Assembly (NCBI GenBank): GCA_947589055.1
Contig: CANPZL010000002.1
Span: 45,417 to 109,416 of the forward strand
Length of the DNA stretch: 64,000 nt
Direction: 5' to 3'
Source: an uncultured Lachnospiraceae bacterium
GTDB lineage: Bacteria; Bacillota; Clostridia; Lachnospirales; Lachnospiraceae
Numbering within the stretch: position 1 is the stretch's first letter; every line of letters begins with the position of its first letter. A model generated the notes under the pieces. The model saw nothing but the letters and a program-made list of their open reading frames with translations. It searched no databases and was not told the origin of the DNA. Positions 37,215-46,300 of this stretch are shown piece after piece. Position numbers and translations under genes: made by a program.

Positions 37215-38018
37215 TTATCGAAGACTTTGTGCCTTATAGCCTTCGGCAATGATGTCCAGCTCCCGGCAGAAACGTTCCAGCTGTTCCAGATCCTGAGTAG
37301 CAAATATCTGATAGAATTCCTCCTGAATCTTCAAAACCTCCCGTTTATTTGCCACATGATAAAGATTCTGGATATTCACTAATATATCAGAAACTACATT
37401 TGCCTTGATCGTAAACGCATTCTGGGCATCAATGATCTCATCCCGTACGGAAGACATCTCGGAATCCAATGCCACGATCGCTTCCGAAGCAGCATACAGC
37501 CTTTCCCGGATATGCTCCGGCATATTTCCGTTATATTTGTATTGCAGGGAATGCTCGATCGTCGCCCAGAAATTCATAGCCATGGTACGTATCTGAATCT
37601 CCGCCTGCAATCGTCTTGTTCCCTCTAAGGTATAGACGTCATAATAAACGATCATATGATAGCTGCGGTATCCGCTTTCCTTATAATTCGAGATATAATC
37701 CTTCTCACATTTGATTTCCATATCCTTTCGGTTTCGGATCAGTTCCACAACCGTATCAATATCCTCTACAAACTGGCACATAATCCGAATACCGGCAATA
37801 TCGTCGATCTCATCCTCGATTTCTTCAATCGCAAGATTCTTTTTCGCCATTTTATCCAGAATACTGGAAATCTTCTTTACTCTTCCCACTACCTGTTCAA
37901 TGGGAGAATACCTTCCGTTGCTGCGATATTCTTCAATGATATGATTGAATTTTACTACCAATTCATTTACCGCCAGTTGATACGGCGACAAAATTTCCCG
38001 CCATAATTGTATTTCCAT
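37215..38018 (-). CDS. relQ: Small alarmone synthetase (RelQ/YjbM type)
   Basis: A 267-residue protein with only the RelA/SpoT synthetase domain. Motifs include VGRVKKISSILDKM, the catalytic region DDIAGIRIMCQFVEDI, the GYRSYHMIV ATP/GDP-binding segment and EIQIRTMAMNFWATIEHSLQYK. It lacks hydrolase, TGS and ACT domains, so it is a small alarmone synthetase that makes (p)ppGpp from GDP or GTP and ATP. The C-terminal helices support the tetramer known for RelQ. It lies between an M23 peptidase gene and the RsmF-like gene. Confidence 0.92.
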   Translation of the reverse strand: MEIQLWREILSPYQLAVNELVVKFNHIIEEYRSNGRYSPIEQVVGRVKKISSILDKMAKKNLAIEEIEDEIDDIAGIRIMCQFVEDIDTVVELIRNRKDMEIKCEKDYISNYKESGYRSYHMIVYYDVYTLEGTRRLQAEIQIRTMAMNFWATIEHSLQYKYNGNMPEHIRERLYAASEAIVALDSEMSSVRDEIIDAQNAFTIKANVVSDILVNIQNLYHVANKREVLKIQEEFYQIFATQDLEQLERFCRELDIIAEGYKAQSLR

Positions 38019-38044
38019 AACACCACTCCACCATTTCGTTTCTT

Positions 38045-38773
38045 TTATTTATCTTCATAAGGCAGCCCTTGAAGTGCTCTTAAAAACGGATAGGGATTCA
38101 TGCTGATTTCCGTTCCCTGAGAATCATACATATAGATTCCCAAATGTAAATGTACATCAAACATTCCTACCGTACCTTCCTCTCCATATCCGGAATCCCC
38201 CATAAAGCCTAAGAGCTGTCCGGCATATACCGTATCCCCTTTGTTCAGGTTCGGAGCATAAGAATATAAATGGGCGTAATAATAATACATCCCACGTTCC
38301 GATTCAATCCCGATCCTCCAGCCTCCCAGTGTCAGCCAGCCAATGTTTTTTACAGTCCCGTCTGTCATACTGACCACCGGTATCTGCCCCCGTTCCGGTA
38401 TCCGAGACATCAGATCGGTTCCTTCATGCCGCCGCTCCCCTCCATAAGTACGGGTTCCGTACCAAGAGTCTTCATAGCTTATATCCTGCATATAGGATTT
38501 TTCAATAGGAAAACAGACAATATCTGCTTCCACATTTGCAAGCTGCTCATCAAAGAACTGTTCATATGCTTCCTTATCCGGATTCCAGCGACAGTAACTT
38601 ACCGGATTCTGTCGAAACTCCTCTAAATGACTGGCATACCGTTTTTCGTAAGCAAGCACAGTAAACCGATCGATCATTTCCCATTCTACTGCAAAGCAAA
38701 GGAGCAGACAGAGTATGGCTAGACCATACCGAAGCAAATGGGAAGCCCCTGCCTTCCATACCGATTGATTCAT
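38045..38773 (-). CDS. Membrane-anchored M23 metallopeptidase (LytM domain)
   Basis: A 242-residue protein. One transmembrane helix (about residues 14-32) is followed by an extracellular segment and an M23 domain (about 120-230). Zinc-site residues are intact: His and Asp in RRHEGTDLM and the HLHLGIY motif; GDTVYAGQLLGFMG is the usual connecting strand. It should cut peptidoglycan cross-links. The ATG at 38773 has GGAGG eight bases before it. The topology recalls SpoIIQ or Firmicute LytM hydrolases, but a sporulation role is not proved. It lies directly before relQ. Confidence 0.88.
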   Translation of the reverse strand: MNQSVWKAGASHLLRYGLAILCLLLCFAVEWEMIDRFTVLAYEKRYASHLEEFRQNPVSYCRWNPDKEAYEQFFDEQLANVEADIVCFPIEKSYMQDISYEDSWYGTRTYGGERRHEGTDLMSRIPERGQIPVVSMTDGTVKNIGWLTLGGWRIGIESERGMYYYYAHLYSYAPNLNKGDTVYAGQLLGFMGDSGYGEEGTVGMFDVHLHLGIYMYDSQGTEISMNPYPFLRALQGLPYEDK

Positions 38774-38893
38774 TTCCTCCGCCTCCCTATGCATTATACC
38801 TATGCCGGGAGGCAGTAAGTAAGAACCGTTATCCGGTGAGACGACGCCCGTCCCATTCAGGGATGCGGCAACATATAACATAACAGTATACGC

Positions 38894-39895
38894 CTATTGC
38901 AACAGATTCTGATACAACATTAACATATCTTCCATATCCGGAGAATCCTCTACCGGAAGCAAGGCATATCCATATTCCGAACTTTTCGTCTCCCTGATAT
39001 AATAGAAATCGTCACCGGCACTATAATCCTCCGGAAATACGAATATCAGATTATCCTCACAATCAAAATCGGAAATATAATTCCCCTGACTGTCTATAGC
39101 CGCACCCGGCGACAGGGAAACCACCGTAATGTCCTTCAGATTGTAGCCGGAACTTAAGGCAACGATCGAGATGGAACTCTGTTCCTCGCTTTCCAAGTCA
39201 CTGTCTAACAGATTATTCATTTCATAGGTTCCGGACGTAATGAACGAACCAAATGTTCCCATCATGATAAATGTATCTTCGTCCGTAAAGCAAAACTCAT
39301 ACTCGCCACCTTCCAGACGAAGATCTACCGCCTGATTCTCCACGGAATGCGGGGTGACTCCCATTGAATCTATGATCTGACTGATAAAGCCTTTCATGTC
39401 CGTACCGATCACGGAATACACGGACAGATTAACGAACAGCATAACCAAGGCGATCACGCCTCCGATTCCGCCAAATACGATACCCAGTATGGCCATAACC
39501 TTCGTATGTTTCTTAAGCAATGCAAGAATGCCCAGTACAATTGAAGCAACCGCAAAAAGAGCCGAGACAAGCGGGAAACAAAAGGTTAGCAGACATAAAA
39601 TCCCACATACAAGGGAAAGTATGCTGAACAGCTTCTTTTTCTTTTCATACTGTACCGAATAAGGTTGTCCGCCTGCATATCCGGGCTGTGGATTCTCCAT
39701 AGGCTGTCCGTTCAGGTATCCGGGCTGCGGATTCCCCATAGGCTGTCCGTTCGGGTATCCGGGCTGCGGATTCCCATTTCCGTTAATATTCGGCGTCTGT
39801 ATCTGTGTACTTCTCCCCAGTACAGCTCCGCATACCGGACAGATACCTGATACATCCTCCACGATTGATCCACATATCATACATTGTTCTTTCAT
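38894..39895 (-). CDS. Zinc-ribbon membrane protein with GYxNGQPM repeats
   Basis: A 333-residue protein. It opens with a zinc ribbon (CMICGSIVEDVSGICPVCG; Cys pairs at about residues 5/8 and 18/21), followed by a linker with three copies of a 13-residue Pro/Gly/Asn repeat. Two hydrophobic helices of DUF4190 type follow (about 85-145, with the GIVFGGIGG motif), then an acidic extracellular domain of about 180 residues. ATG at 39895 has GAAGGAG upstream. Such proteins are common and uncharacterised in Clostridia. It lies between rnhA and the M23 gene. Confidence 0.8.
   Translation of the reverse strand: MKEQCMICGSIVEDVSGICPVCGAVLGRSTQIQTPNINGNGNPQPGYPNGQPMGNPQPGYLNGQPMENPQPGYAGGQPYSVQYEKKKKLFSILSLVCGILCLLTFCFPLVSALFAVASIVLGILALLKKHTKVMAILGIVFGGIGGVIALVMLFVNLSVYSVIGTDMKGFISQIIDSMGVTPHSVENQAVDLRLEGGEYEFCFTDEDTFIMMGTFGSFITSGTYEMNNLLDSDLESEEQSSISIVALSSGYNLKDITVVSLSPGAAIDSQGNYISDFDCEDNLIFVFPEDYSAGDDFYYIRETKSSEYGYALLPVEDSPDMEDMLMLYQNLLQ
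39664..39780 (-). repeat. Three 39-bp tandem repeats in the zinc-ribbon protein linker
   Basis: Three near-identical 39-base units encode NPQPGY(P/L/A)(N/G)GQP(M) in tandem. Units one and two differ by few bases, suggesting recent duplication. They lengthen the flexible linker between zinc ribbon and membrane helices. Confidence 0.8.
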
Positions 39896-39951
39896 CGATT
39901 TCTCCTTCCAGTAACTCTCATTTCTCTTATATCCGATTCCGGCATTTTCTG

Positions 39952-40461
39952 TCAATCCGCCGGTTTTTTCTTTCCTTGTTCCGATTTCTGACAAAATCCA
40001 AAATCAATCAGCCGACCTTCTCCATCCGCCGCCTGCGTTGCCAGTCTGTCGCACCGTTCATTCTGCGGATGTCCGGCATGTCCCCTTATCCAGTGGTAAG
40101 TGATCCTATGAGGCTTTCCTGCTTCCAACAGGCGTTTCCACAAATCAATGTTTTTAACCGGATGCTCCGTTCCCAGCTTCCAGTTTTTCTTGAGCCAGCC
40201 ATCGATCCAATGCTCTGTGAATGCTTTTACCACATACTGAGAATCGGAATACAGATCCACGACACAGGGCTTTGTCAGTGCTTCCAGACCTGTAATCACC
40301 CCCAGAAGCTCCATACGATTATTGGTGGTAAGCTGATACCCCTGACTGTACTCTCTGGTATGCAGCTGTCCCCGATTATCTGTATATTCAATGACCGTTC
40401 CATAGCCGCCCGGACCCGGATTCCCCCTCGCCGAACCGTCTGTGTAGATTTGAACATACAT
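39952..40461 (-). CDS. rnhA: Ribonuclease HI
   Basis: A 169-residue RNase HI that removes RNA from RNA-DNA hybrids. The DEDD site is intact: Asp in YTDGSARGNPGPGG, Glu in NNRMELLGV, Asp in LYSDSQYVV and Asp in NERCDRLA. The ATG at 40461 follows GAGGGAAAG; the longer frame overlaps punA and is rejected. It is 22 bases after punA in one transcription unit. Confidence 0.96.
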   Translation of the reverse strand: MYVQIYTDGSARGNPGPGGYGTVIEYTDNRGQLHTREYSQGYQLTTNNRMELLGVITGLEALTKPCVVDLYSDSQYVVKAFTEHWIDGWLKKNWKLGTEHPVKNIDLWKRLLEAGKPHRITYHWIRGHAGHPQNERCDRLATQAADGEGRLIDFGFCQKSEQGKKKPAD

Positions 40462-40483
40462 TGTCTTTCCCTCTGTCTGCACG

Positions 40484-41317
40484 TTATCGTTCCTTTCCCA
40501 TTGCTTCAATACTATGCCATACCAGCGTCTGAAACTGTTTCCCGATGCGGTTGGCTGTTTCCTGTACCTCCTGATGGGATAAGGGCCTGTCCGTGATCCC
40601 GCTTGCCATATTGGTGATACAGGAGATCCCGCATACCTGCATTCCCATATGATGTCCGGCAACCGCTTCACAGGCAGTACTCATGCCGCAGGCATCCGCT
40701 CCTAAGAGTCTTGCCATCTGCACCTCCGCCGGGCTTTCATAGGCAGGACCGGTAAACTGGATATAGACGCCCTTTTGCAAGGGTATCTCCTGTTCCTTCG
40801 CCTGCCACTCTATGATTTCCTGTAAATCCCTTGAATAAATTTCCGTCATATCCGGAAAACGGACTCCCAATTCCTCGATATTCGCACCTATGAGTGGAGA
40901 CGGAACAAAAGAAGAAATCTGATCCTTCAGCAGCATCAGCGTACCAGCCTGAAAATCCTTCCGGATTCCCCCTGCCGCATTGGTCAGGAACAGTACCGTT
41001 GCCCCCAGCAAGCCCATCAGGCGAATGGGAAGCACTACATCACTCATTGCATATCCCTCATAATAATGCACTCTGCCCTGCATGATCACGACCGGAACCG
41101 ATCCCACATAACCAAAGACAAATCTGCCTCTATGACCAGTCACCGTAGATTGTGGAAATCCTTGTATATCAGAATATTCGATCACAGATTCGATCCGGAT
41201 CCGCTCCGCAAACTCCCCTAATCCGGAACCTAACACCAAGGCTATCTTCGGCTGGAAATCTGTCCGTTCCCGACAACTCTGATAACAGGAACGTAATTTT
41301 TCATATACCGGATCCAT
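40484..41317 (-). CDS. punA: Purine nucleoside phosphorylase
   Basis: A 277-residue trimeric-type phosphorylase that splits guanosine and inosine with phosphate. Motifs are LVLGSGLGEFAE, VTGHRGRFVFG with the phosphate-binding His, TNAAGGI and GADACGMSTACEAVAGHH. ATG at 41317 follows AAGGGGG; upstream codons in frame cross the spoIVA terminator and are rejected. In Bacillus punA lies near xerD (ripX) and drm; here xerD is 37 kb away. Confidence 0.95.
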   Translation of the reverse strand: MDPVYEKLRSCYQSCRERTDFQPKIALVLGSGLGEFAERIRIESVIEYSDIQGFPQSTVTGHRGRFVFGYVGSVPVVIMQGRVHYYEGYAMSDVVLPIRLMGLLGATVLFLTNAAGGIRKDFQAGTLMLLKDQISSFVPSPLIGANIEELGVRFPDMTEIYSRDLQEIIEWQAKEQEIPLQKGVYIQFTGPAYESPAEVQMARLLGADACGMSTACEAVAGHHMGMQVCGISCITNMASGITDRPLSHQEVQETANRIGKQFQTLVWHSIEAMGKER

Positions 41318-41354
41318 TCCTATATCCCCCTTAATCCATTTGGCAAACTGCCCG

Positions 41355-41410
41355 AAAAAGGTTCTTACCTTCAACACATGATTCTGTCAGATATTAAAGG
41401 TAAGAACCTT
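41355..41410 (-). terminator. Terminator with a 14-bp perfect inverted repeat after spoIVA
   Basis: AAGGTTCTTACCTT (41358-41371) and AAGGTAAGAACCTT (41397-41410) are perfect inverted copies with a 25-base loop, followed on the minus strand by TTTTTC. It lies about 140 bases past spoIVA and 38 bases before punA. Confidence 0.6.
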
Positions 41411-41549
41411 CTGTTACTTCATGCATTCCATGCCCAGATTCGGCATTTCACTACTGCATCTATTATACATGATTCTGTTTTAAATTACTACTCTTTCCTT
41501 TCATTCCAGTTTTTTATCGGATAAACGAGGTTTGGAATGCATAATTCAG

Positions 41550-43025
41550 CTAAATGATAATACAGACCATGCCTCCGTTCCCGTCGTTTACGATTTTTTC
41601 CATCGTATCCTGCAGCTTCATCTGGCTTTCGTCTGTAATCCTTCCGGTTTTCGTCCGGATACCATCCTCCACAAGCTGTTCGATCGTCTTTCCGAATATA
41701 TTGACGCTCCAGATGTCCTCCTGTCCTTCTGCTCCGATATACTGTACCAGATCTTTTGCCTGCTCCTCCGCTCCTACGATCGGAGCGATTTCCGTTGTGA
41801 TATTCGCTTTAATCATATGAATGGATGGGGCTTCTGCTTTTATCTTTACCCCGTATTTATTCCCATGCTTGATCACCTCCGGCTGTTCAATACGAATATC
41901 CTTCTGGTTCGGCGTTACACAGCCGTATCCTTTTAATCTAACGGAATTCAAGGCTTCTGCAACCTGCTCGTATTCTTTTCGCTTCTCTGCCAGTTCCTTT
42001 AAAACCTGCATGAACTGATATTCATTTTCTACCTGTTCACCCAGCATATCACTTAGCATCTGATAATAAAACGCATCATCTACATAGATCAATAGATGAA
42101 TCTTACCGCTGTCCAAAGCAATGCTGTCAATCTTTATTTTGTCTATATAGCCACTTTCCGGAACCGTCATCTGATAAATATCCCGAACCACATGCACTTG
42201 TTCCAGAATATTCTTTGCCATTGTCACCAGCGCCGTCTTTACCTCGGATTCCAGATTCAAGGCTTCCGCCCATTTCGGGATATGAAAATCAATCTCTACA
42301 ATCGGGAATTCCAAGAGCAAAGCCTGCAAGATCTCTGTTATATCCTCTCTGCGAAGCTGATCCGCATTGACCGGAAGCACCCGGGTTCCATATTCCTCCT
42401 CCAGCTGCTTTGCCAGTTCGATGGTCTCATTTGCATAGGGTTTGGCACTATTTAACAGAAGGATATACGGTTTTCCGAGGGTTTGAATCTCCTGAAGGGT
42501 TTTTTGCTCGGCTTCTAAGTATGCTTCCCGTTCCAATTCCCCAAAGCTGCCATCCGTCGTTACAACGATCCCGATGGTGGAATGATCGTGAATCACCTTT
42601 CTGGTTCCGATTTCCGCCGCCTTTGTAAATGGGATCTCATAATCAAACCATGGCGTTTTTACCATTCGTTCTTCCCCATTCTCCTCATGCCCTACCGCAC
42701 CGGGAACCATAAAACCAACGCAGTCGATCATACGTACCTTCATCTCCACGTCCTCATTTACCTGAATGCTGACTGCTTCCTGGGGAATGAATTTCGGCTC
42801 TGTTGTCGTAACCGTCTTCCCGGCAGAACTCATCGGCAGCTCATCTCTTGCCCGTACCTTTATGGGTTCCTCCTGTATATTCGGTAAAACCATGAGATTC
42901 ATAAACCGTTTGATAAAGGTTGATTTCCCGGTCCTCACCGGACCGACGACGCCGATATAGACCTCCCCATTGGTTCTAGCCCGCATATCTGCATATAGAT
43001 CATATGTACCAGCATGATTATCCAT
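41550..43025 (-). CDS. spoIVA: Stage IV sporulation protein A (SpoIVA)
   Basis: A 491-residue spore-coat ATPase, the family's length. The N-terminal GTPase-like domain has Walker A GPVRTGKST (about residue 24-32), then EPKFIPQEAV, DCVGFMVPGAVGHEENGEERMV and the sequence of the middle domain; the C-terminal NGNGGMVCIII-type end is conserved. SpoIVA polymerises on the forespore surface and anchors the coat. ATG at 43025 follows GGGAGGTTTT; an in-frame ATG at 43064 lacks this site. Its presence is strong evidence for sporulation. Confidence 0.97.
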   Translation of the reverse strand: MDNHAGTYDLYADMRARTNGEVYIGVVGPVRTGKSTFIKRFMNLMVLPNIQEEPIKVRARDELPMSSAGKTVTTTEPKFIPQEAVSIQVNEDVEMKVRMIDCVGFMVPGAVGHEENGEERMVKTPWFDYEIPFTKAAEIGTRKVIHDHSTIGIVVTTDGSFGELEREAYLEAEQKTLQEIQTLGKPYILLLNSAKPYANETIELAKQLEEEYGTRVLPVNADQLRREDITEILQALLLEFPIVEIDFHIPKWAEALNLESEVKTALVTMAKNILEQVHVVRDIYQMTVPESGYIDKIKIDSIALDSGKIHLLIYVDDAFYYQMLSDMLGEQVENEYQFMQVLKELAEKRKEYEQVAEALNSVRLKGYGCVTPNQKDIRIEQPEVIKHGNKYGVKIKAEAPSIHMIKANITTEIAPIVGAEEQAKDLVQYIGAEGQEDIWSVNIFGKTIEQLVEDGIRTKTGRITDESQMKLQDTMEKIVNDGNGGMVCIII

Positions 43026-43077
43026 AAAACCTCCCACACTCCTGTCCTTCATGCATACCTGCATGCTATATTGATAC

Positions 43078-43107
43078 AGTATATGCGAAAGGATTCCGAT
43101 TTCATGC
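43078..43107 (-). promoter_or_regulatory. Weak candidate sigma-E promoter of spoIVA
   Basis: GCATGAA (43107-43101), 15 bases, then CATATACT (43085-43078) on the minus strand, about 45 bases before the start. spoIVA is sigma-E controlled in Bacillus; the -35 match is weak here. Confidence 0.3.
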
Positions 43108-43228
43108 CTGAATTGCTTCCCCCTATTTTTCCTTTTCCCTTATTCGTCCGACAAAGATACCGCTGCATCTGCCGGCCCCGGTCAGATCCCGGCCCGTTTT
43201 TTTATCCTTACCGGCAGACAGCAGACGC

Positions 43229-43292
43229 AAAAACCCTCCGGAAACACCTGCGGCAGCGATTGCAAGCCGATCCGCCTGTGTCCCCAGAGGGT
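43229..43292 (-). terminator. Terminator of the giant adhesin gene
   Basis: On the minus strand ACCCTCTGGGGACAC pairs with GTGTTTCCGGAGGGT (G-T pairs included), closing a large loop, followed by TTTTT. It begins 60 bases past the stop codon. Confidence 0.7.
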
Positions 43293-43351
43293 ACTTTGTC
43301 TGATTTTCTTTTTACCGCTGCCGCTTCCGGCGTTTTTTCTGACAGATCATT

Positions 43352-46300
43352 TTATTTCTGCCCGAAAATCCCCCGTTTCCCAAACAGGAAACCGTATAAC
43401 AGGAGCAGAAAGCCAAATAAGCTGATCATCGCTAACAGCAGAATGCCTGTAATCGGACGATTGTCTCCTGTTTTTGGAACCCCTAACCGGGAAGATCCAT
43501 CCGAATCAGAATCTGTAACCACAGGCTGATCCTTCATAACTACCATGTGATCCGTTAACAGTACATAGTTTCCGCCAGCGTCCCGGATATATACCTGTCC
43601 GTAGCTGTCCAGTGCAAAATAGATGGTTTCCGCAACTTCATAGCCTTCCGGTGCTGTTATCTCTGTCAGGCTAAAATATGCCATCTCGCCCGGCTTCGGC
43701 GTCGTAAACAGTTCGCCCGGCAGCATAGTCGGTTGATCCGTAGATGTAAAGCTGTAGATCACATTGCCAGCTTCGTCTTTCACGGTCAGCTTGGCTCCCG
43801 ACAGTTCACGTCCGTTTGTTATATCCTGCTTGCTGATCCATACCTGAATCACATCATCTACCATAACAATGCTTCGGTTGTCAATCTTCTTTCCATTTAC
43901 ATATACCGTTCCGTCTTCCTCAATTCTGAACTCGATGCTTTCCGCATAGGCATATCCCTTTGGTGCATTGGTTTCTGTCAAAACGTAAGTACAACCCGGT
44001 TTGAAAGCCCCCGTCTCAAAGTATTTTGGCATATCCCCGCTAACCCAGCTGAATGGTTCAAAATCCGGATCGTCCTTTGCAGTGACGGTCAGGGTTGCCC
44101 CCGGTACCTCTTCCCCTGCAAGATCCTGTTTGCTAATGGATACCATAGGTTCTTCATACATGGTAAGAAGATTGTCGTCCGCTAAGGTATATACTTTCTC
44201 ACCGTTTCTATTTTCCTCTACCGAATAGATCGTACCGTCCCAGCCGATCGCAAAATGTATATCTTCTGCCTTATAATAGCCCTCCGGCGGCGTGATCTCA
44301 CGCAAGGTGTATTCTTTATAGGAATCCTCCTCTTCTCCTGCGATCAGATTGCTGGTATCCACTGCCTGTGCTTCCGTTCCGGTCGTCCAGCTGACTACTA
44401 ACTGATCGTATTCGTCATAGATACCAAGTACAGCGTTGGGAACTTCTGTCTTATCAAAAACATCCTGCTTGCTGACGGTCAGTCTCAGCATACCGTCTGC
44501 GATTTTCACTGTACGATGCGGTTGCATTTCACCACGGATATATACCTGATTGTTAATCGGACTGATGTAGAATTCAATCGAATTCGTATATGCATAACCC
44601 TTCGGTGCGGTTATCTCTCTTAACTGATAGGTACAACCCGGCGTCACTTCTAACGGATCCCAGGTTTCCGGTGCTGCCGCATTGCTTATCCAAGTCTGTG
44701 TTTCCCAGTTAGGATCATCTATGGAAGTCAGTTCCAATTCACAGCCATCAAGCGGCGTGCCATCCTCTGCCGAAACCTTTTGGACACTAAGTCCCGCTTC
44801 TTCGTCCTGCATGATCACAATACCATTATGGACAGAGGTGCCATCCTTCCGAATCACCTTCCCCTTTGCATCAATATCAAAGATAATATCCGCTGCCAGC
44901 TGATACCCCTCCGGAGGCGTTACTTCATGCAATGCATAGGTTTCCCCGCATTCCAGAAGCGTACAATCAATTACTGTTCCATCTTCTCCCTCGGAAACAA
45001 AAGTAACGATCGGTGTACTTGCAGGATCATATATACCAGTCGAATCATCACATCGATAAATCTCAAGCGTTGCACCCGGTAATGAACTTCCCCATTCGTC
45101 CTGCTTTATGATCTGCAGCCGGATCGGTTCATTCTGAATCGTAAGAGTATCCTTGCTGCTATTTAAGATCGTCTTATCCCCACTTACAATTATAATCTTA
45201 CCATCATCGTTCAAATAAAATTCAATGGATTCAAGCATACCAGCATAGCCAACTGGTGCAACAGTCTCTTCAAGATAATAATGTTCGTTTAAACTCAGGT
45301 TCTTAATTTCTTTTACACCACCAGAGCTTACCCACGTATCTATCTGCGTACCACTGGCATCTGTCAAGATAAATGTCGCACCTGCTAAAGCAAGTCCCGT
45401 ACTACTATCCACCTTCCGAACATAAATACTTCCGGTTTGCTTCTGGCTATCCTGAATAGTGATTACATTACCCGTCAACGTCTGATATGCACCGTTAATA
45501 TCAATACTATAAATCGTTCCATCCGAACCAACGGCGAATCTAAGATTATCCGCCGGCAAATATCCATTTGGTGCAGATAACTCCCGTAATGTATATTCCT
45601 TATATCCTGTAGATGGGGCTGTCAGTATTCCCGCCGGGATCTGATACCGCCGGCTGCTTGACGTCCAACGATGGATTTCCTTATTTCCATCGTAAATAGC
45701 CAAGAGCGCACCGGGCAGATTCTCTGTTTCCACAGCGCCAGTAGTATCAATTCCCTGTTTGCTGACATACAAGGTAATCGGCCGGTCCCGCATGATAATC
45801 GTTTTTCCGTCCGTTCCTAATTCTCCCTTACCATTCCTTATCGTAATCGAACCATCGCTATTCACTGTGAATTCAATTTCTTCTGCATATCCATAGCCAT
45901 TCGGTGCAGCTGTTTCCCTTAAGAAATAGATCTTTCCTGTTTCCAGCTTATCATATGGAATCCGATGACTGCTGGCGCCAGAAGTCCAACTATCAATCAC
46001 ATTCCCGGAAGTATCTCGTACTTCTAATTTAGCTCCTGACAGTTCCGTACCTCCCGTTAAGTCCTGTTTACTGATATATACCTGAATTCTTTCATCTGTA
46101 AACGTCAGAGAGCTTGGATTCGACACAGCCGTACCCGTTACACTATTTCCTGTAATCACTACCTTAGAAATCCGACTATTCAATGTATATCCAGTTGGTG
46201 CTTTCGTCTCCTTCACATAGTAAGTTCCTACCGGAAGATTCTGAAAAACTGCCGTACCATCACCGGATGTGGTAACCGGATTTATAATATTCGTTCCCGT

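Larger units (their letters stand above)
43026..43351. other. Intergenic region between the giant adhesin gene and spoIVA
   Basis: 326 bases with the adhesin-gene terminator at one end and the spoIVA promoter region at the other. The middle is unusually GC-rich, with several GCCGG/CCGGC pairs that could fold; I see no gene on either strand. Confidence 0.55.

Noticed and set aside
39805..40596. 263-residue open frame on the plus strand over rnhA
   Set aside because: It reads antisense to rnhA and part of punA, has no ribosome site and no recognisable domain.
43140..43215. Plus-strand terminator in the GC-rich spacer before spoIVA
   Set aside because: GCCGG and CCGGC followed by T residues could fold, but no plus-strand gene precedes it; the minus-strand terminator nearby explains the region better.
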